Positions 1 to 8,028 of a stretch of DNA of 32,728 nucleotides are shown piece by piece. The position numbers and the translations under genes were made by a program. The notes below the pieces were generated by a model, which had not been told where the DNA came from, ran no database searches, and worked only from the letters and a program-made list of their open reading frames with translations. Positions within the stretch are counted from its first letter, which is position 1; each line of letters begins with the position of its first letter. The DNA comes from Lactococcus hircilactis (GTDB lineage: Bacteria; Bacillota; Bacilli; Lactobacillales; Streptococcaceae). The stretch spans positions 1-32,728 of the forward strand of contig NZ_WITJ01000016.1 of NCBI RefSeq assembly GCF_009601015.1, read 5' to 3'.

Positions 1-127
1 ATTAGAGATGATACTTTTAGCGTATTCTTTACTGTTAAAATCAGCTAAATCACTGGAACCAGAGACTTTAAGATATTCTATCGGGTATCAAGTCATGGCT
101 AAATAATCAACTAGCAATTCGGGTTTA
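1..127. repeat. Left copy of exact 127-bp terminal inverted repeat
   Basis: Bases 1-127 are the exact reverse complement of the last 127 bases of the window. The match stops abruptly at base 128, where the left copy continues with A and the right copy, read inward, with T. Read inward the repeat carries the end of an open frame (stop at 104-106) followed by about 21 bp to the boundary, which resembles the right end of an insertion sequence. The likeliest meaning is that the window is bounded by two inverted copies of one longer repeat. A linear element with short telomeric repeats is the alternative. Confidence 0.95.
2..106 (+). CDS. C-terminal fragment of unidentified, possibly transposase, gene (left end)
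   Basis: A frame open from the window edge gives 34 residues ending in LRYSIGYQVMAK, then TAA at 104-106. The start lies outside the window. The identical frame occurs on the other strand at the right end, so the gene is repeated in inverted orientation. Only 21 bp separate the stop from the point where the two copies diverge, the arrangement expected for a transposase gene near the terminal repeat of an IS. I do not recognise the family from so short a piece, and a chance open frame cannot be excluded. Confidence 0.4.
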   Translation, partial: LEMILLAYSLLLKSAKSLEPETLRYSIGYQVMAK

Positions 128-192
128 AATTATTTATTTATTTATTTTCTTGTCGGTGTCTCATTTCTGCACTTCCGCTTGTAGCAAGGGTT

Positions 193-300
193 TCATCTGT
201 TATTTTTTTGAAAACAACTTTTTAATTGCTCCCAATTTACGATAAGAAAACAAACAGGGATAAAAATGAACATGATTGCTAGTAAAAGCATGCCTACCAT
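193..300 (-). CDS. Small hydrophobic membrane peptide (35 aa), possible type I toxin
   Basis: A 35-residue frame begins at an ATG preceded by a GGAGGG ribosome binding site about nine bases upstream. An ATG 18 bases earlier would place that site inside the gene, so the shorter start is preferred. A TATAAT hexamer lies just upstream, at about 328-334. The peptide is one hydrophobic segment (about residues 2-22, rich in M, L, I and F) followed by a short tail with several basic residues, ending QKNNR. This architecture is shared by Fst/Ldr-like type I toxins and by harmless small membrane proteins; no named family is recognisable. It lies downstream of the SEFIR gene, separated by a terminator, so it is probably transcribed on its own. 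Confidence 0.4.
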   Translation of the reverse strand: MVGMLLLAIMFIFIPVCFLIVNWEQLKSCFQKNNR

Positions 301-344
301 CCCAAATAATCCCTCCATCTTTGGTTCTATTATATCAAAAAAAC

Positions 345-395
345 ATAAAAACAACCCCTATTACCTGTCCAATAGATAACGGGGGCTGTTTTAAT
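345..395 (-). terminator. Rho-independent terminator after the SEFIR gene
   Basis: Read on the minus strand, AACAGCCCC pairs with GGGGTTGTT with one G-U wobble, and an inner CTATT/AATAG pair is followed by a T-rich tail. It would end transcripts of the hsd-SEFIR operon and separates that operon from the small membrane peptide. Confidence 0.65.
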
Positions 396-488
396 AGCGT
401 TGTATAGGGGCTATTATCTAATTATAGACCCTGTAAAAATATAGAATCTTTTGTTTTATATATTTATGAGCGCCAATAAATATATAGG

Positions 489-1463
489 CTATTTGCTATC
501 GATGAAATCGTCCGTCAGATCAATTGGGTTTAAAATCTTATAAGCAAGAGTTACCATACTTTTATATTCATCTTCGGAATCCAAATAAATTTGAATTATT
601 TTACCTATCGCTAGATAGTTTTTATCATTGATCCATACGATCCCGTCTCCTTCTCTCAATGATGCACCCCAATTAATATCAACTACTTTATCAAAGTCAA
701 TATCAGCGGGTTTATTTATTCTGTCAAAATTTTCAAAGTTATGAATTCTCATCATCTTATTGACTTTTTTATAGGAGTAAATTGTATCACTTCCTGCACT
801 TGTCCAATGAGTTATAAATTCCATTGGTGAAATACCTAATTTAAAGTCTCCGCCGTTAAGTAGGTACTGAAAAGAGATTTCGCCTTCTGATTGTGGTTTG
901 AAATTCATTAAATTGGCTGAATCATTAAAAAATTTTATTTTTTCAACACTATTATAGTACCTTTCAATTCTGTCTTGAGCATCAGGTTTTGTTTCCACCT
1001 TGATGTTTAGAAATAGTTCGTCACGTATAGTTGATATTAATTCAAATAGTCCTTTTTTATTCTCCTGCGAAAACGGTGTATCGAATTTTAATTGACTGAT
1101 ATACTTTCCTTCAAAAAAATCGGGCAGATCAGTAAATGATTCGATATCAATTATGGCAATTATAAATGGACTTTTAGCTTGTTTTTTTATTAATTCTATT
1201 TCGTTATATACGCCGGTTGCTGAATCGCTTATTTTTTTTAAATAAGTTTGCGTACAAATACAAATAACAAAGTGAGAACTATCAATACCGTTCTTCATGA
1301 ATTCATCAAGTTTAGTTCCAGGGTGGTTTTCCAATACATCAAGATGGACTCGAAACCCCCAAGATTGCAAATAAATTGCTAACCATTGTGAAAAATTTTT
1401 AACTTTCTTATCTAGTGGCTCATCTTGTTCCCAAGCATATGAAATGAAAATAGACTTATTCAA
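489..1463 (-). CDS. SEFIR/TIR-domain protein, putative anti-phage effector
   Basis: The first 150 or so residues form a TIR-like fold of the SEFIR subtype. FISYAWEQ at residues 6-13 is the first strand and box 1, a GF-V--D segment lies at 36-42, and VICICTQTY at 66-74 is followed by NEIE at 87-90. Glu88 is the best candidate for the catalytic glutamate of NADase TIR domains. Residues 160-324 form a C-terminal region I cannot assign; it contains a W and G rich stretch near 265-290 that may sense a ligand or partner. The start is a TTG with a G-rich ribosome site upstream; no ATG lies in frame before it. The gene begins 30 bp after the hsdS stop and is probably the last gene of the hsd operon. 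TIR/SEFIR proteins commonly act in bacteria as NAD-depleting abortive-infection effectors. That role is inferred from fold and location, not shown. Confidence 0.75.
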   Translation of the reverse strand: MNKSIFISYAWEQDEPLDKKVKNFSQWLAIYLQSWGFRVHLDVLENHPGTKLDEFMKNGIDSSHFVICICTQTYLKKISDSATGVYNEIELIKKQAKSPFIIAIIDIESFTDLPDFFEGKYISQLKFDTPFSQENKKGLFELISTIRDELFLNIKVETKPDAQDRIERYYNSVEKIKFFNDSANLMNFKPQSEGEISFQYLLNGGDFKLGISPMEFITHWTSAGSDTIYSYKKVNKMMRIHNFENFDRINKPADIDFDKVVDINWGASLREGDGIVWINDKNYLAIGKIIQIYLDSEDEYKSMVTLAYKILNPIDLTDDFIDSK

Positions 1464-1493
1464 TATTCCTACACCCCCTTCTGTAATTAATAA

Positions 1494-2726
1494 TCACTTT
1501 GCAAACATTGTTTGCAGGAATCCTTTTTTCTGTTCTTTCAATAAATCTAACTTACGCTGATGAAGAGCGATAGTGTCATCCAATTGTTTGAAGAACGAAC
1601 CTATTCTTTGTTGTTCTTCAAAATTTGGAACATTTAATATCAGATTCTTGACGATTGAACCAGATAAATTTCCTTGTCCACCTTGTAAATATTTATCAAT
1701 TATCTTTTGTTTTTGTAACCTTAGCCACTGCATTATAAAATGAGAACTATATCCACCAATTGGTCTAATTGCTAATATGGCTTGGTTAATTGCACCATTA
1801 ATTTGTGATATTCCTACCTCACCACTTATTGCTCCGTATAAAGCGTATAGAATATCTCCTACTGATACCATCTTTGCAGATGAATTTTTTAAACCATCTT
1901 CCGTCAAGAATAACTCTGTCTTATCACTATTTATTTCACCAGAACGAATAAATGGAATATCGCCTTTATAGTAACTAGAATTTCCAGCTGAAGGAGTCCC
2001 CCCAGAAAATGAAGTTGTAAATTCAGCTAACTTACGCTCTTCCCAATCGTCAGCAAACCCCGCAAATCGCAATTCAGGAACTTTGGCACCATTTTTAGGG
2101 AACATTTTTTGTAAGTAGCCTTTTTTCTGTTCCTTAAGCAAGTCCAACTTACGTTGATGAAGAGCGATAGTGTCGTCGAGTTGTTTGAAAAATGAACCAA
2201 TTTTTTGTTGTTCTTCAAACGTTGGTAGATTGATTTGTACACCTTCAAGATTTTTTCTACTAATTCGCTTGCGAGTAGATCCACTTGCAAGCGAATCTAC
2301 TTTAGCTAGAATTGTACTAGAATTTAATTCAGCGACAAGGAATTCGGCATGGAAATTATCATTTGGTCGAATAATTGCCACATCAACAGCGGTAACTGCA
2401 CGCACTCCTAAATCCGGCAAAATAGAGGTTCTACCAGCTGGATCAGATAGTCTTGAAATCAAAATATCTCCTGGAAATATTTCGTTAGCCTTTAATTCAT
2501 CAAAGTCAGCTTGATAAAAATACTTCGCGTTTTGCAGTTTATCCAAAAAAGAACCAATTCCAATATTTCCGGTTTGAACAATACGATAATCACCTGTATC
2601 AAATATGTGGTTTGCTTCAATCCAATCACCATCTGAAATATTTCCAGCAATATCAATTAACTTACGCTCTTCCCAATCATCCGTAAAACCTTCAAACCTT
2701 AATTGTGGACTCTTTTTACTCATCAT
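1494..2726 (-). CDS. hsdS: Type I restriction-modification specificity subunit HsdS
   Basis: HsdS chooses the DNA target of the type I complex by its two target-recognition domains. The protein (about 410 aa) shows the family's internal duplication. LRF-GF--DWEERKL opens each half, at about residues 9 and 220. A near-identical helical spacer, containing EEQQ-IGSFFKQLDDTIALH, closes each half, at about 170 and 370. The variable stretches between them are the two recognition domains. Two ATG codons, at 2726 and 2723, compete as start; both follow a GAGAGGTGG ribosome site and overlap the hsdM stop, so translation is coupled. The repeated conserved DNA makes the gene prone to domain exchange with other hsdS copies, a known way for lactococcal plasmids to change specificity. 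Confidence 0.95.
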   Translation of the reverse strand: MMSKKSPQLRFEGFTDDWEERKLIDIAGNISDGDWIEANHIFDTGDYRIVQTGNIGIGSFLDKLQNAKYFYQADFDELKANEIFPGDILISRLSDPAGRTSILPDLGVRAVTAVDVAIIRPNDNFHAEFLVAELNSSTILAKVDSLASGSTRKRISRKNLEGVQINLPTFEEQQKIGSFFKQLDDTIALHQRKLDLLKEQKKGYLQKMFPKNGAKVPELRFAGFADDWEERKLAEFTTSFSGGTPSAGNSSYYKGDIPFIRSGEINSDKTELFLTEDGLKNSSAKMVSVGDILYALYGAISGEVGISQINGAINQAILAIRPIGGYSSHFIMQWLRLQKQKIIDKYLQGGQGNLSGSIVKNLILNVPNFEEQQRIGSFFKQLDDTIALHQRKLDLLKEQKKGFLQTMFAK

Positions 2727-4311
2727 GCCCACCTCTCAAAAGAAGACGCATCGAATCAATCAAGGCTTGATTCTCTTCACTTTCTGAAAAATTGTCAATC
2801 AACGATAAGAGCACTTGCTCTTGTTGAACTAATTCTTCATTGACCTTAAGGAGATTGGTATTTACTGCAACCAAATCAACCGGTTCTTCTTCCTCAAAGG
2901 TATCGACATAACGAGGGATATTTAAGTTAAAGTCATTTTCTTGGATCTCATCAAAACTTGCAACATGAGCATATCTTTCAATATCTTCTCGCTTTTTGTA
3001 GATAGAAACAATTTTATCAATATGTTCATCCAACAGGACATTTTGATTTTTTCGTTTTTCAAAGTCTTGAGAAGCATCAATAAATAAGACATCGCGACGA
3101 GAGCGGTTTTTCTTCAAAATAATAACCGTTGTCGGAATACTGGTCCCAAAAAAGATATTGGCCGGCAAGCCAATGACCGCATCAATGGCTCCCATTTCTA
3201 AAAGGGCCTGACGAATGGTTCCTTCCGCGGCTCCTCTAAAGAGCACGCCATGAGGCAGGACAATCCCCATTGTTCCTGATTCTTTCAAATGGTAAAAACC
3301 GTGAAGGAGAAAGGCAAAGTCCGCTTTAGATTTAGGCGCTAATTTTCCAAAACGCTCAAAACGAGGATCAGAGATAAACTTATCTGCCGCTGACCATTTC
3401 GCAGAATAAGGAGGATTCATGACCACAGAATCAAACTGATAAGGCTCTTCTGAGGGCCAATCGGCATCTAAAGTATCTCCATTATTCAGGTTCATGCGTT
3501 CTTTATCTACTCCATGAAGAATTAAGTTCATACGTGCTAAGTTAAAGGTCGTCGTATTTAACTCTTGGCCATGATAGTGCACTTGATTTGGATTGATGAG
3601 ATAGCGACGGATATTAAGCATCAAAGAACCCGACCCCATCGCAGGATCGTAAATATGAAAAGGTGCTCGAGATTCTTGTCCGATCGACGTAATTTCTGAC
3701 ATGATGCGTGAAACAGCTTGAGGGGTATAAAACTCTCCTGCTTTTTTACCTGCACCTGCCGCAAACATCCCGATTAAATACTCATAAGCGTCCCCAATCA
3801 CATCGCCATTGTGTTCAAATAAATCAATCTCATCTAAGGCACGTAAGACCTCAGTAATCGTCACATTACGTTGTTGTGCATTTGAGCCTAATTTTGTGGA
3901 GTTTAAATCAATATCCGCAAACAATCCACTGAATTCTTCTCCTTGACGTTCCAACTCATTAAAACCTGCTTGTAAGTCGGTCAAGTTAAATTCATAGTTA
4001 TCAGCTTTAATGCGGTAGTGATAAAACAATTGATCGGGTTGGATAAAGTAACCTTGTTTGGGTTGGATATTTTCGATTAAATCGTCTTTGTCTTCTTCGT
4101 ACCACTCCATGAATCCTGCATACTGAGTGGAACGTTCTGGGAAGGTATCTGTTTTTCCATTTTCTTGTTCATAAACTTCTCTAAGCTGCGCATCAGACAA
4201 GTACTTATAGAAAATTAATCCCAGTAAGTAGTTTTTGTACTCACTTGCATCCATCTTCCCACGTAAGATATCCGCAGAAGCCCATAGTTGTTGTTTTAAA
4301 CCTGTCGCCAT
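2716..4311 (-). CDS. hsdM: Type I restriction-modification methyltransferase HsdM
   Basis: N6-adenine methyltransferase subunit of the type I complex. From the chosen start the protein is 531 aa. An N-terminal HsdM domain (about 1-150) is followed by GEFYTP at 192-197, the SAM-binding motif DPAMGSGS at 222-229 and the catalytic NPPY at 299-302. The C-terminal end is charged and helical, as expected for contact with HsdS. The ATG at 4311 shares one base with the hsdR stop (TAATG), which implies translational coupling; an upstream in-frame start six codons earlier lies inside hsdR and is less likely. The gene overlaps hsdS by 11 bp. Composition matches its neighbours and no defect is visible. 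Confidence 0.96.
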   Translation of the reverse strand: MATGLKQQLWASADILRGKMDASEYKNYLLGLIFYKYLSDAQLREVYEQENGKTDTFPERSTQYAGFMEWYEEDKDDLIENIQPKQGYFIQPDQLFYHYRIKADNYEFNLTDLQAGFNELERQGEEFSGLFADIDLNSTKLGSNAQQRNVTITEVLRALDEIDLFEHNGDVIGDAYEYLIGMFAAGAGKKAGEFYTPQAVSRIMSEITSIGQESRAPFHIYDPAMGSGSLMLNIRRYLINPNQVHYHGQELNTTTFNLARMNLILHGVDKERMNLNNGDTLDADWPSEEPYQFDSVVMNPPYSAKWSAADKFISDPRFERFGKLAPKSKADFAFLLHGFYHLKESGTMGIVLPHGVLFRGAAEGTIRQALLEMGAIDAVIGLPANIFFGTSIPTTVIILKKNRSRRDVLFIDASQDFEKRKNQNVLLDEHIDKIVSIYKKREDIERYAHVASFDEIQENDFNLNIPRYVDTFEEEEPVDLVAVNTNLLKVNEELVQQEQVLLSLIDNFSESEENQALIDSMRLLLRGGHDE

Positions 4312-7300
4312 TATAATTCTTCTTTCCATTTTTGAATTTGTTCAAAGTTTTGTCGTAGTCGTTCTTCTAAAACTTTTGTTCTTCTTCTGTATTTTTCACC
4401 CGTTTTGGCTTCGAACTCTTCTTTACTAAGAGTCATCGAATCCAGTAAATGGGTTAAATAAGGGATCGTTTTCTTATCGCCTTGATATTCATTCATTGCA
4501 GACTGTAAAAAGTCGAAGGATAATCCAAATTCTTCAGCTTCATTTTGAAGTTGTCTTTGAATTTCATTTTGAATTGAAGTCTCTTTTAATTGAGCCACAT
4601 CGATCTCTTCAGTAGTATTGACGAGTTGATCTTTCAAGGTGTGATACATCTTTTGGATTTGAGGATCCTTTTGTTGGATTTCTTTTTCAAATTTTTCAAC
4701 GGCCCCTGCTTCGTTTAATTGGATCGCTTTCAAAAGTTGATTAATATAAAAACTATCCACGACGTCTTTATGTGTCGCATTGAGCTGCGAAGAAAAAGCA
4801 ATCTCTTGTAAAAGCTTCTCGAAGTCTTCCTCAGGATGCCCCTCATCCTCGATCATTTCTTTAATCTTTGTTTTAATATTTTCCGTTTTTCCTTGATATT
4901 GTGGCAACTGCTCTACTACTTCTGAAAATGCTTCAAAGTCCTCTTCGTATTGATCATAGCTTCGGAGCGCTTTATAACTCTTTTCTAGCTTTTGATAAGC
5001 ACTTACTTGCGCAATCATCGTTTTAAGATCATTGGGATTATCCGATAGGTCAGCTTCGCTTTGTTTATAAAGTGTTGAACATTCGATAAATTCTTTTTTG
5101 ACTTCTTCATATTCTTTTGGAATCAGTTGATCAAAGTTTTGCTTTTCATTTGAGAATAGACGAAACGTGTTTTTTACATTTTCTTTCATGGTGAAGGGCT
5201 TTCTAAAAGAGACAATCAACCCAGAATCTTTTCCTGTATAAATACGGTTGGTTCTTGAGAACGCTTGAAGGAGCTTTTGATAGTTCATTTCTCGATCAAT
5301 ATATAAGGTTTGAATCGTTGGAGAATCAAAGCCTGTCAATAAACGATCGACAACAATAACAAAATCTAGCCACTGACCATCCGATTGATATTGCTTTTCC
5401 TTACGGGCCAACCGTTTATTAATATTTTGATTGTAGAGTTTCTCATCATGATAAGGAGAGGCATCAAACTGTTTCGCATACGCTTTCATAATCTCTACTA
5501 ATTCATCGTCTTGTTCATTTTTTTCTAATTGATCCGGATTGGTTGAGAAGGTAATAGCTACTCTTGGGAAATCTTTATCAATCAGTTGATGACGTTCATC
5601 AAATTGTCGCCCATTCAAGAGTGTCCCATTATCTTTCATTTCCTTTAAAATCCGGTAAATATGTTTGGCTTGAGCAATCGAGTGAGTGGTAAGAATGGCT
5701 GACATCGTAGGAAAACCATTCTTTACCTTGAACTTTTTGACCACACTCCTCCGATTAAAGATTTTTTGTAACATGGTACGAATATGTTCATCTGCTTCAT
5801 AAAGTTCCGTAGGCAATAATTTTTCTTGTTGGAGGGCATCGTCTGGCAACTTTCCTTTATTGAGTTGGGTGACAATCACCTCTTGATCCTCTTCTGAAAT
5901 CAGTGAATGATACTCGACTTGAAAGCCTAACACAGCCCCATCATCCATGGCATTCTTGGTTGTGTAGGAGTGAAGGAGTGGCCCGTATTGCTGGCTCGTC
6001 GTTCTGGCAAAGGTTCCATTTTCTTGCTTTTTATTTGCTTCAAAAATAGGCGTCCCCGTTAATCCAAACCAGGTTGAATTGGGTAATATTTTCTTAATTC
6101 GCTTCATTTCCTCATCACTAACCGCACGATGAGCCTCATCAACAATAAAAACAATATGTTCTTGCCGTAGCTTCTCAAATTGATTCGAGCCTTTTTCTTC
6201 ACTCTCTTGTTGGGCACTCCGCATAGCCGCAGAGAGTTTTTGAATCGTGGTCACTAAAATCGTATTATTATTTTTTGATGAAAGGAGGTTTCGAGCCAAC
6301 TGTTTTTGATTTTTGATCCCAACAATCAAAGTATTGGCTACCGAATTTCCGGTCGTTTGTCCGGTATGGTATTCCGAGGCAAACTTCGTAAACTCATCCT
6401 GCGTTTGAGCATCTAAGTCTGTTCTATCAACAACCATGACCGTACGATCGACACCGATCGCATTTTGAGCTAATAATTTCGTTGCGACAAAACTGGTAAT
6501 GGTCTTTCCTGAACCTGTCGCATGCCAAATGAATCCTCCTTCATGCTGTGCCGCTTTTTGACGAATCTTACGAATCGCATGAATTTGGTAAGGCCTTAAA
6601 ACCATGAGGAATTTTTGATTTTTTTGATCATCGACGAGAATGGTATATTGGCTAATCAATTCATGGGCATCGGGTATCCGCAAAACTGTACGAGTAAAAT
6701 CAAACAAATCAGAAACCGTTTGATTGTCTTCAGTCCGCCAATTAAATAAAAACTTCTTCATCCGAGCATAGGCTTCAGCGGTATCTTCACTAGGTCTTGC
6801 AAAGTATCGGGTATCGACTTTATTTGAAATCACCATGATTTGAGTGGTTGCGTAAATCCCTTTAAAAAATCCATCTTCTGCATAACGCTGAATTTGATAA
6901 TAAGCTTGCATAAAACCGTCTTTAGCGGACTCTTTTTTGAGCTCAATATGAATGATTGGGAGCCCATTAATCAGCAAACTCACATCTCCACGATCTACTC
7001 TAGAGGCATCTGGGACCACTTGGTGAACCACCTCATAAGAAGAAGTTCCTCCTGAGATATCCTTATTTCTAAAGGCTTCTAAAGTCACTTTTTTCCCATC
7101 TTCTCGCTCTAATAAAACTTGAGCCACCCCGTTTTCTCCTTTAAGCCATTGAGAAGCTAAAAAAGGTGTTCCGGTCAAACGTGAAAACTCGACTTTGACT
7201 TGCTTAAATTCTTTATCCGTTAATAGTTGTTCTTCCAATACTGCTAAATTTATTCGGTTCAAATGGCCTCTAAAGTTTTGCCAAAGTGCTTCTTCCGACT

Positions 7301-7388
7301 TCAAGTCCGGACGATAAGTCCACTGATTTTCTTTCTCACTTAAGATTTGTATGAACTGGTTTTCAATCATTTGTTCCGAATGACTCAT
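4311..7388 (-). CDS. hsdR: Type I restriction endonuclease and translocase subunit HsdR
   Basis: Motor and nuclease subunit, 1025 aa, the usual length for type IC (EcoR124-like) enzymes. The N-terminal nuclease shows a PD-(D/E)xK pattern with Asp135, Glu149 and Lys151. A SF2 helicase core follows, with Walker A ATGSGKT at 290-296, VDEAH at 416-420 and a TGTP motif further on. The long C-terminal helical region probably binds HsdM. A strong GAGGGG ribosome site precedes the ATG. The gene begins 10 bp after the repX stop, so R, M and S may be transcribed from the replication promoter as well as any local one. It is full length and probably active against unmodified incoming DNA. Confidence 0.96.
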   Translation of the reverse strand: MSHSEQMIENQFIQILSEKENQWTYRPDLKSEEALWQNFRGHLNRINLAVLEEQLLTDKEFKQVKVEFSRLTGTPFLASQWLKGENGVAQVLLEREDGKKVTLEAFRNKDISGGTSSYEVVHQVVPDASRVDRGDVSLLINGLPIIHIELKKESAKDGFMQAYYQIQRYAEDGFFKGIYATTQIMVISNKVDTRYFARPSEDTAEAYARMKKFLFNWRTEDNQTVSDLFDFTRTVLRIPDAHELISQYTILVDDQKNQKFLMVLRPYQIHAIRKIRQKAAQHEGGFIWHATGSGKTITSFVATKLLAQNAIGVDRTVMVVDRTDLDAQTQDEFTKFASEYHTGQTTGNSVANTLIVGIKNQKQLARNLLSSKNNNTILVTTIQKLSAAMRSAQQESEEKGSNQFEKLRQEHIVFIVDEAHRAVSDEEMKRIKKILPNSTWFGLTGTPIFEANKKQENGTFARTTSQQYGPLLHSYTTKNAMDDGAVLGFQVEYHSLISEEDQEVIVTQLNKGKLPDDALQQEKLLPTELYEADEHIRTMLQKIFNRRSVVKKFKVKNGFPTMSAILTTHSIAQAKHIYRILKEMKDNGTLLNGRQFDERHQLIDKDFPRVAITFSTNPDQLEKNEQDDELVEIMKAYAKQFDASPYHDEKLYNQNINKRLARKEKQYQSDGQWLDFVIVVDRLLTGFDSPTIQTLYIDREMNYQKLLQAFSRTNRIYTGKDSGLIVSFRKPFTMKENVKNTFRLFSNEKQNFDQLIPKEYEEVKKEFIECSTLYKQSEADLSDNPNDLKTMIAQVSAYQKLEKSYKALRSYDQYEEDFEAFSEVVEQLPQYQGKTENIKTKIKEMIEDEGHPEEDFEKLLQEIAFSSQLNATHKDVVDSFYINQLLKAIQLNEAGAVEKFEKEIQQKDPQIQKMYHTLKDQLVNTTEEIDVAQLKETSIQNEIQRQLQNEAEEFGLSFDFLQSAMNEYQGDKKTIPYLTHLLDSMTLSKEEFEAKTGEKYRRRTKVLEERLRQNFEQIQKWKEEL

Positions 7389-7398
7389 TTGATCCCCC

Positions 7399-8028
7399 TC
7401 ATTTCCATCGTTGCCACCATTTTTTAGATTCTGTTTTTACAGGCTCTTTTTCTTTTGCCTTGTTTCGTTCTTCTTCTGATAACTTCAATTGAGCTTTCAG
7501 TCGTTCAATTTCTTCCTGCGCCTCACCCCTTATCGACGAGCCATCTTTCATATCCTCCTGAGGGATTTTAAGAGCTTTTAAGTCGTTGATTTCTGATTTA
7601 TACTCTTCTAGTAATTTTTTATCCTGTAAGGCTAGACGTTGTTGCTGGTCTAAAAGATTTTGCATATTACTTAATTGTTTGAATTGTTCATCCTTAGTGT
7701 TTTGTAAATCTTTTATCTGCTCTTTTTGATACTCAATTATATCTAGTATATATTTAATATCTGCATTATTTTCGTTATTATTCCGGAAGTTTTCGGTTTG
7801 CGAATTTGGTTTTTGTTCTAGGTTTTCGGTTTGCGATTCTTGGTTTTCAGTCACCCCCTCAAACATTCTCTTTATTGATTTTTGACCATCTTCATTAATC
7901 ACAAACTTGTTTCCTATTTTCGCAAACCAAAGTTTTCGTTCTATATCTGTGACCTTTTTGTTTATAGCTGTCTTACTAACTCCTAACTCATCAGCCAACT
8001 CTTTAATCGTTTTTAAGTTCTCACTCAT
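7399..8028 (-). CDS. repX: RepX-like replication-associated protein (DUF536 type)
   Basis: The 209-aa protein has an N-terminal winged-helix/HTH segment (about residues 5-35, TIKELADELGVSKTAIN), an N/Q-rich linker (about 60-90), a long coiled coil (about 90-190) and a basic, tryptophan-rich end (KKWWQRWK). This is the architecture of the RepX/OrfX protein that follows repB on lactococcal theta plasmids. Its function is not firmly known; a role in copy control or stability is usually proposed. It overlaps the end of repB by 8 bp and is translationally coupled to it. Polymorphic Q and N tracts in the linker are typical of the family. Confidence 0.85.
   Translation of the reverse strand: MSENLKTIKELADELGVSKTAINKKVTDIERKLWFAKIGNKFVINEDGQKSIKRMFEGVTENQESQTENLEQKPNSQTENFRNNNENNADIKYILDIIEYQKEQIKDLQNTKDEQFKQLSNMQNLLDQQQRLALQDKKLLEEYKSEINDLKALKIPQEDMKDGSSIRGEAQEEIERLKAQLKLSEEERNKAKEKEPVKTESKKWWQRWK

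Noticed and set aside
1..127. Outward-reading open frame in the terminal repeat (YPIEYLKVSGSSDLADFNSK)
   Set aside because: It has no start codon, and the opposite frame ends in a plausible stop 21 bp from the repeat boundary, which fits a transposase end better.
2170..2514. Plus-strand frames inside hsdS, hsdM, hsdR, ohyA and the ATPase
   Set aside because: All are shadows of strongly coding minus-strand genes without their own ribosome sites.
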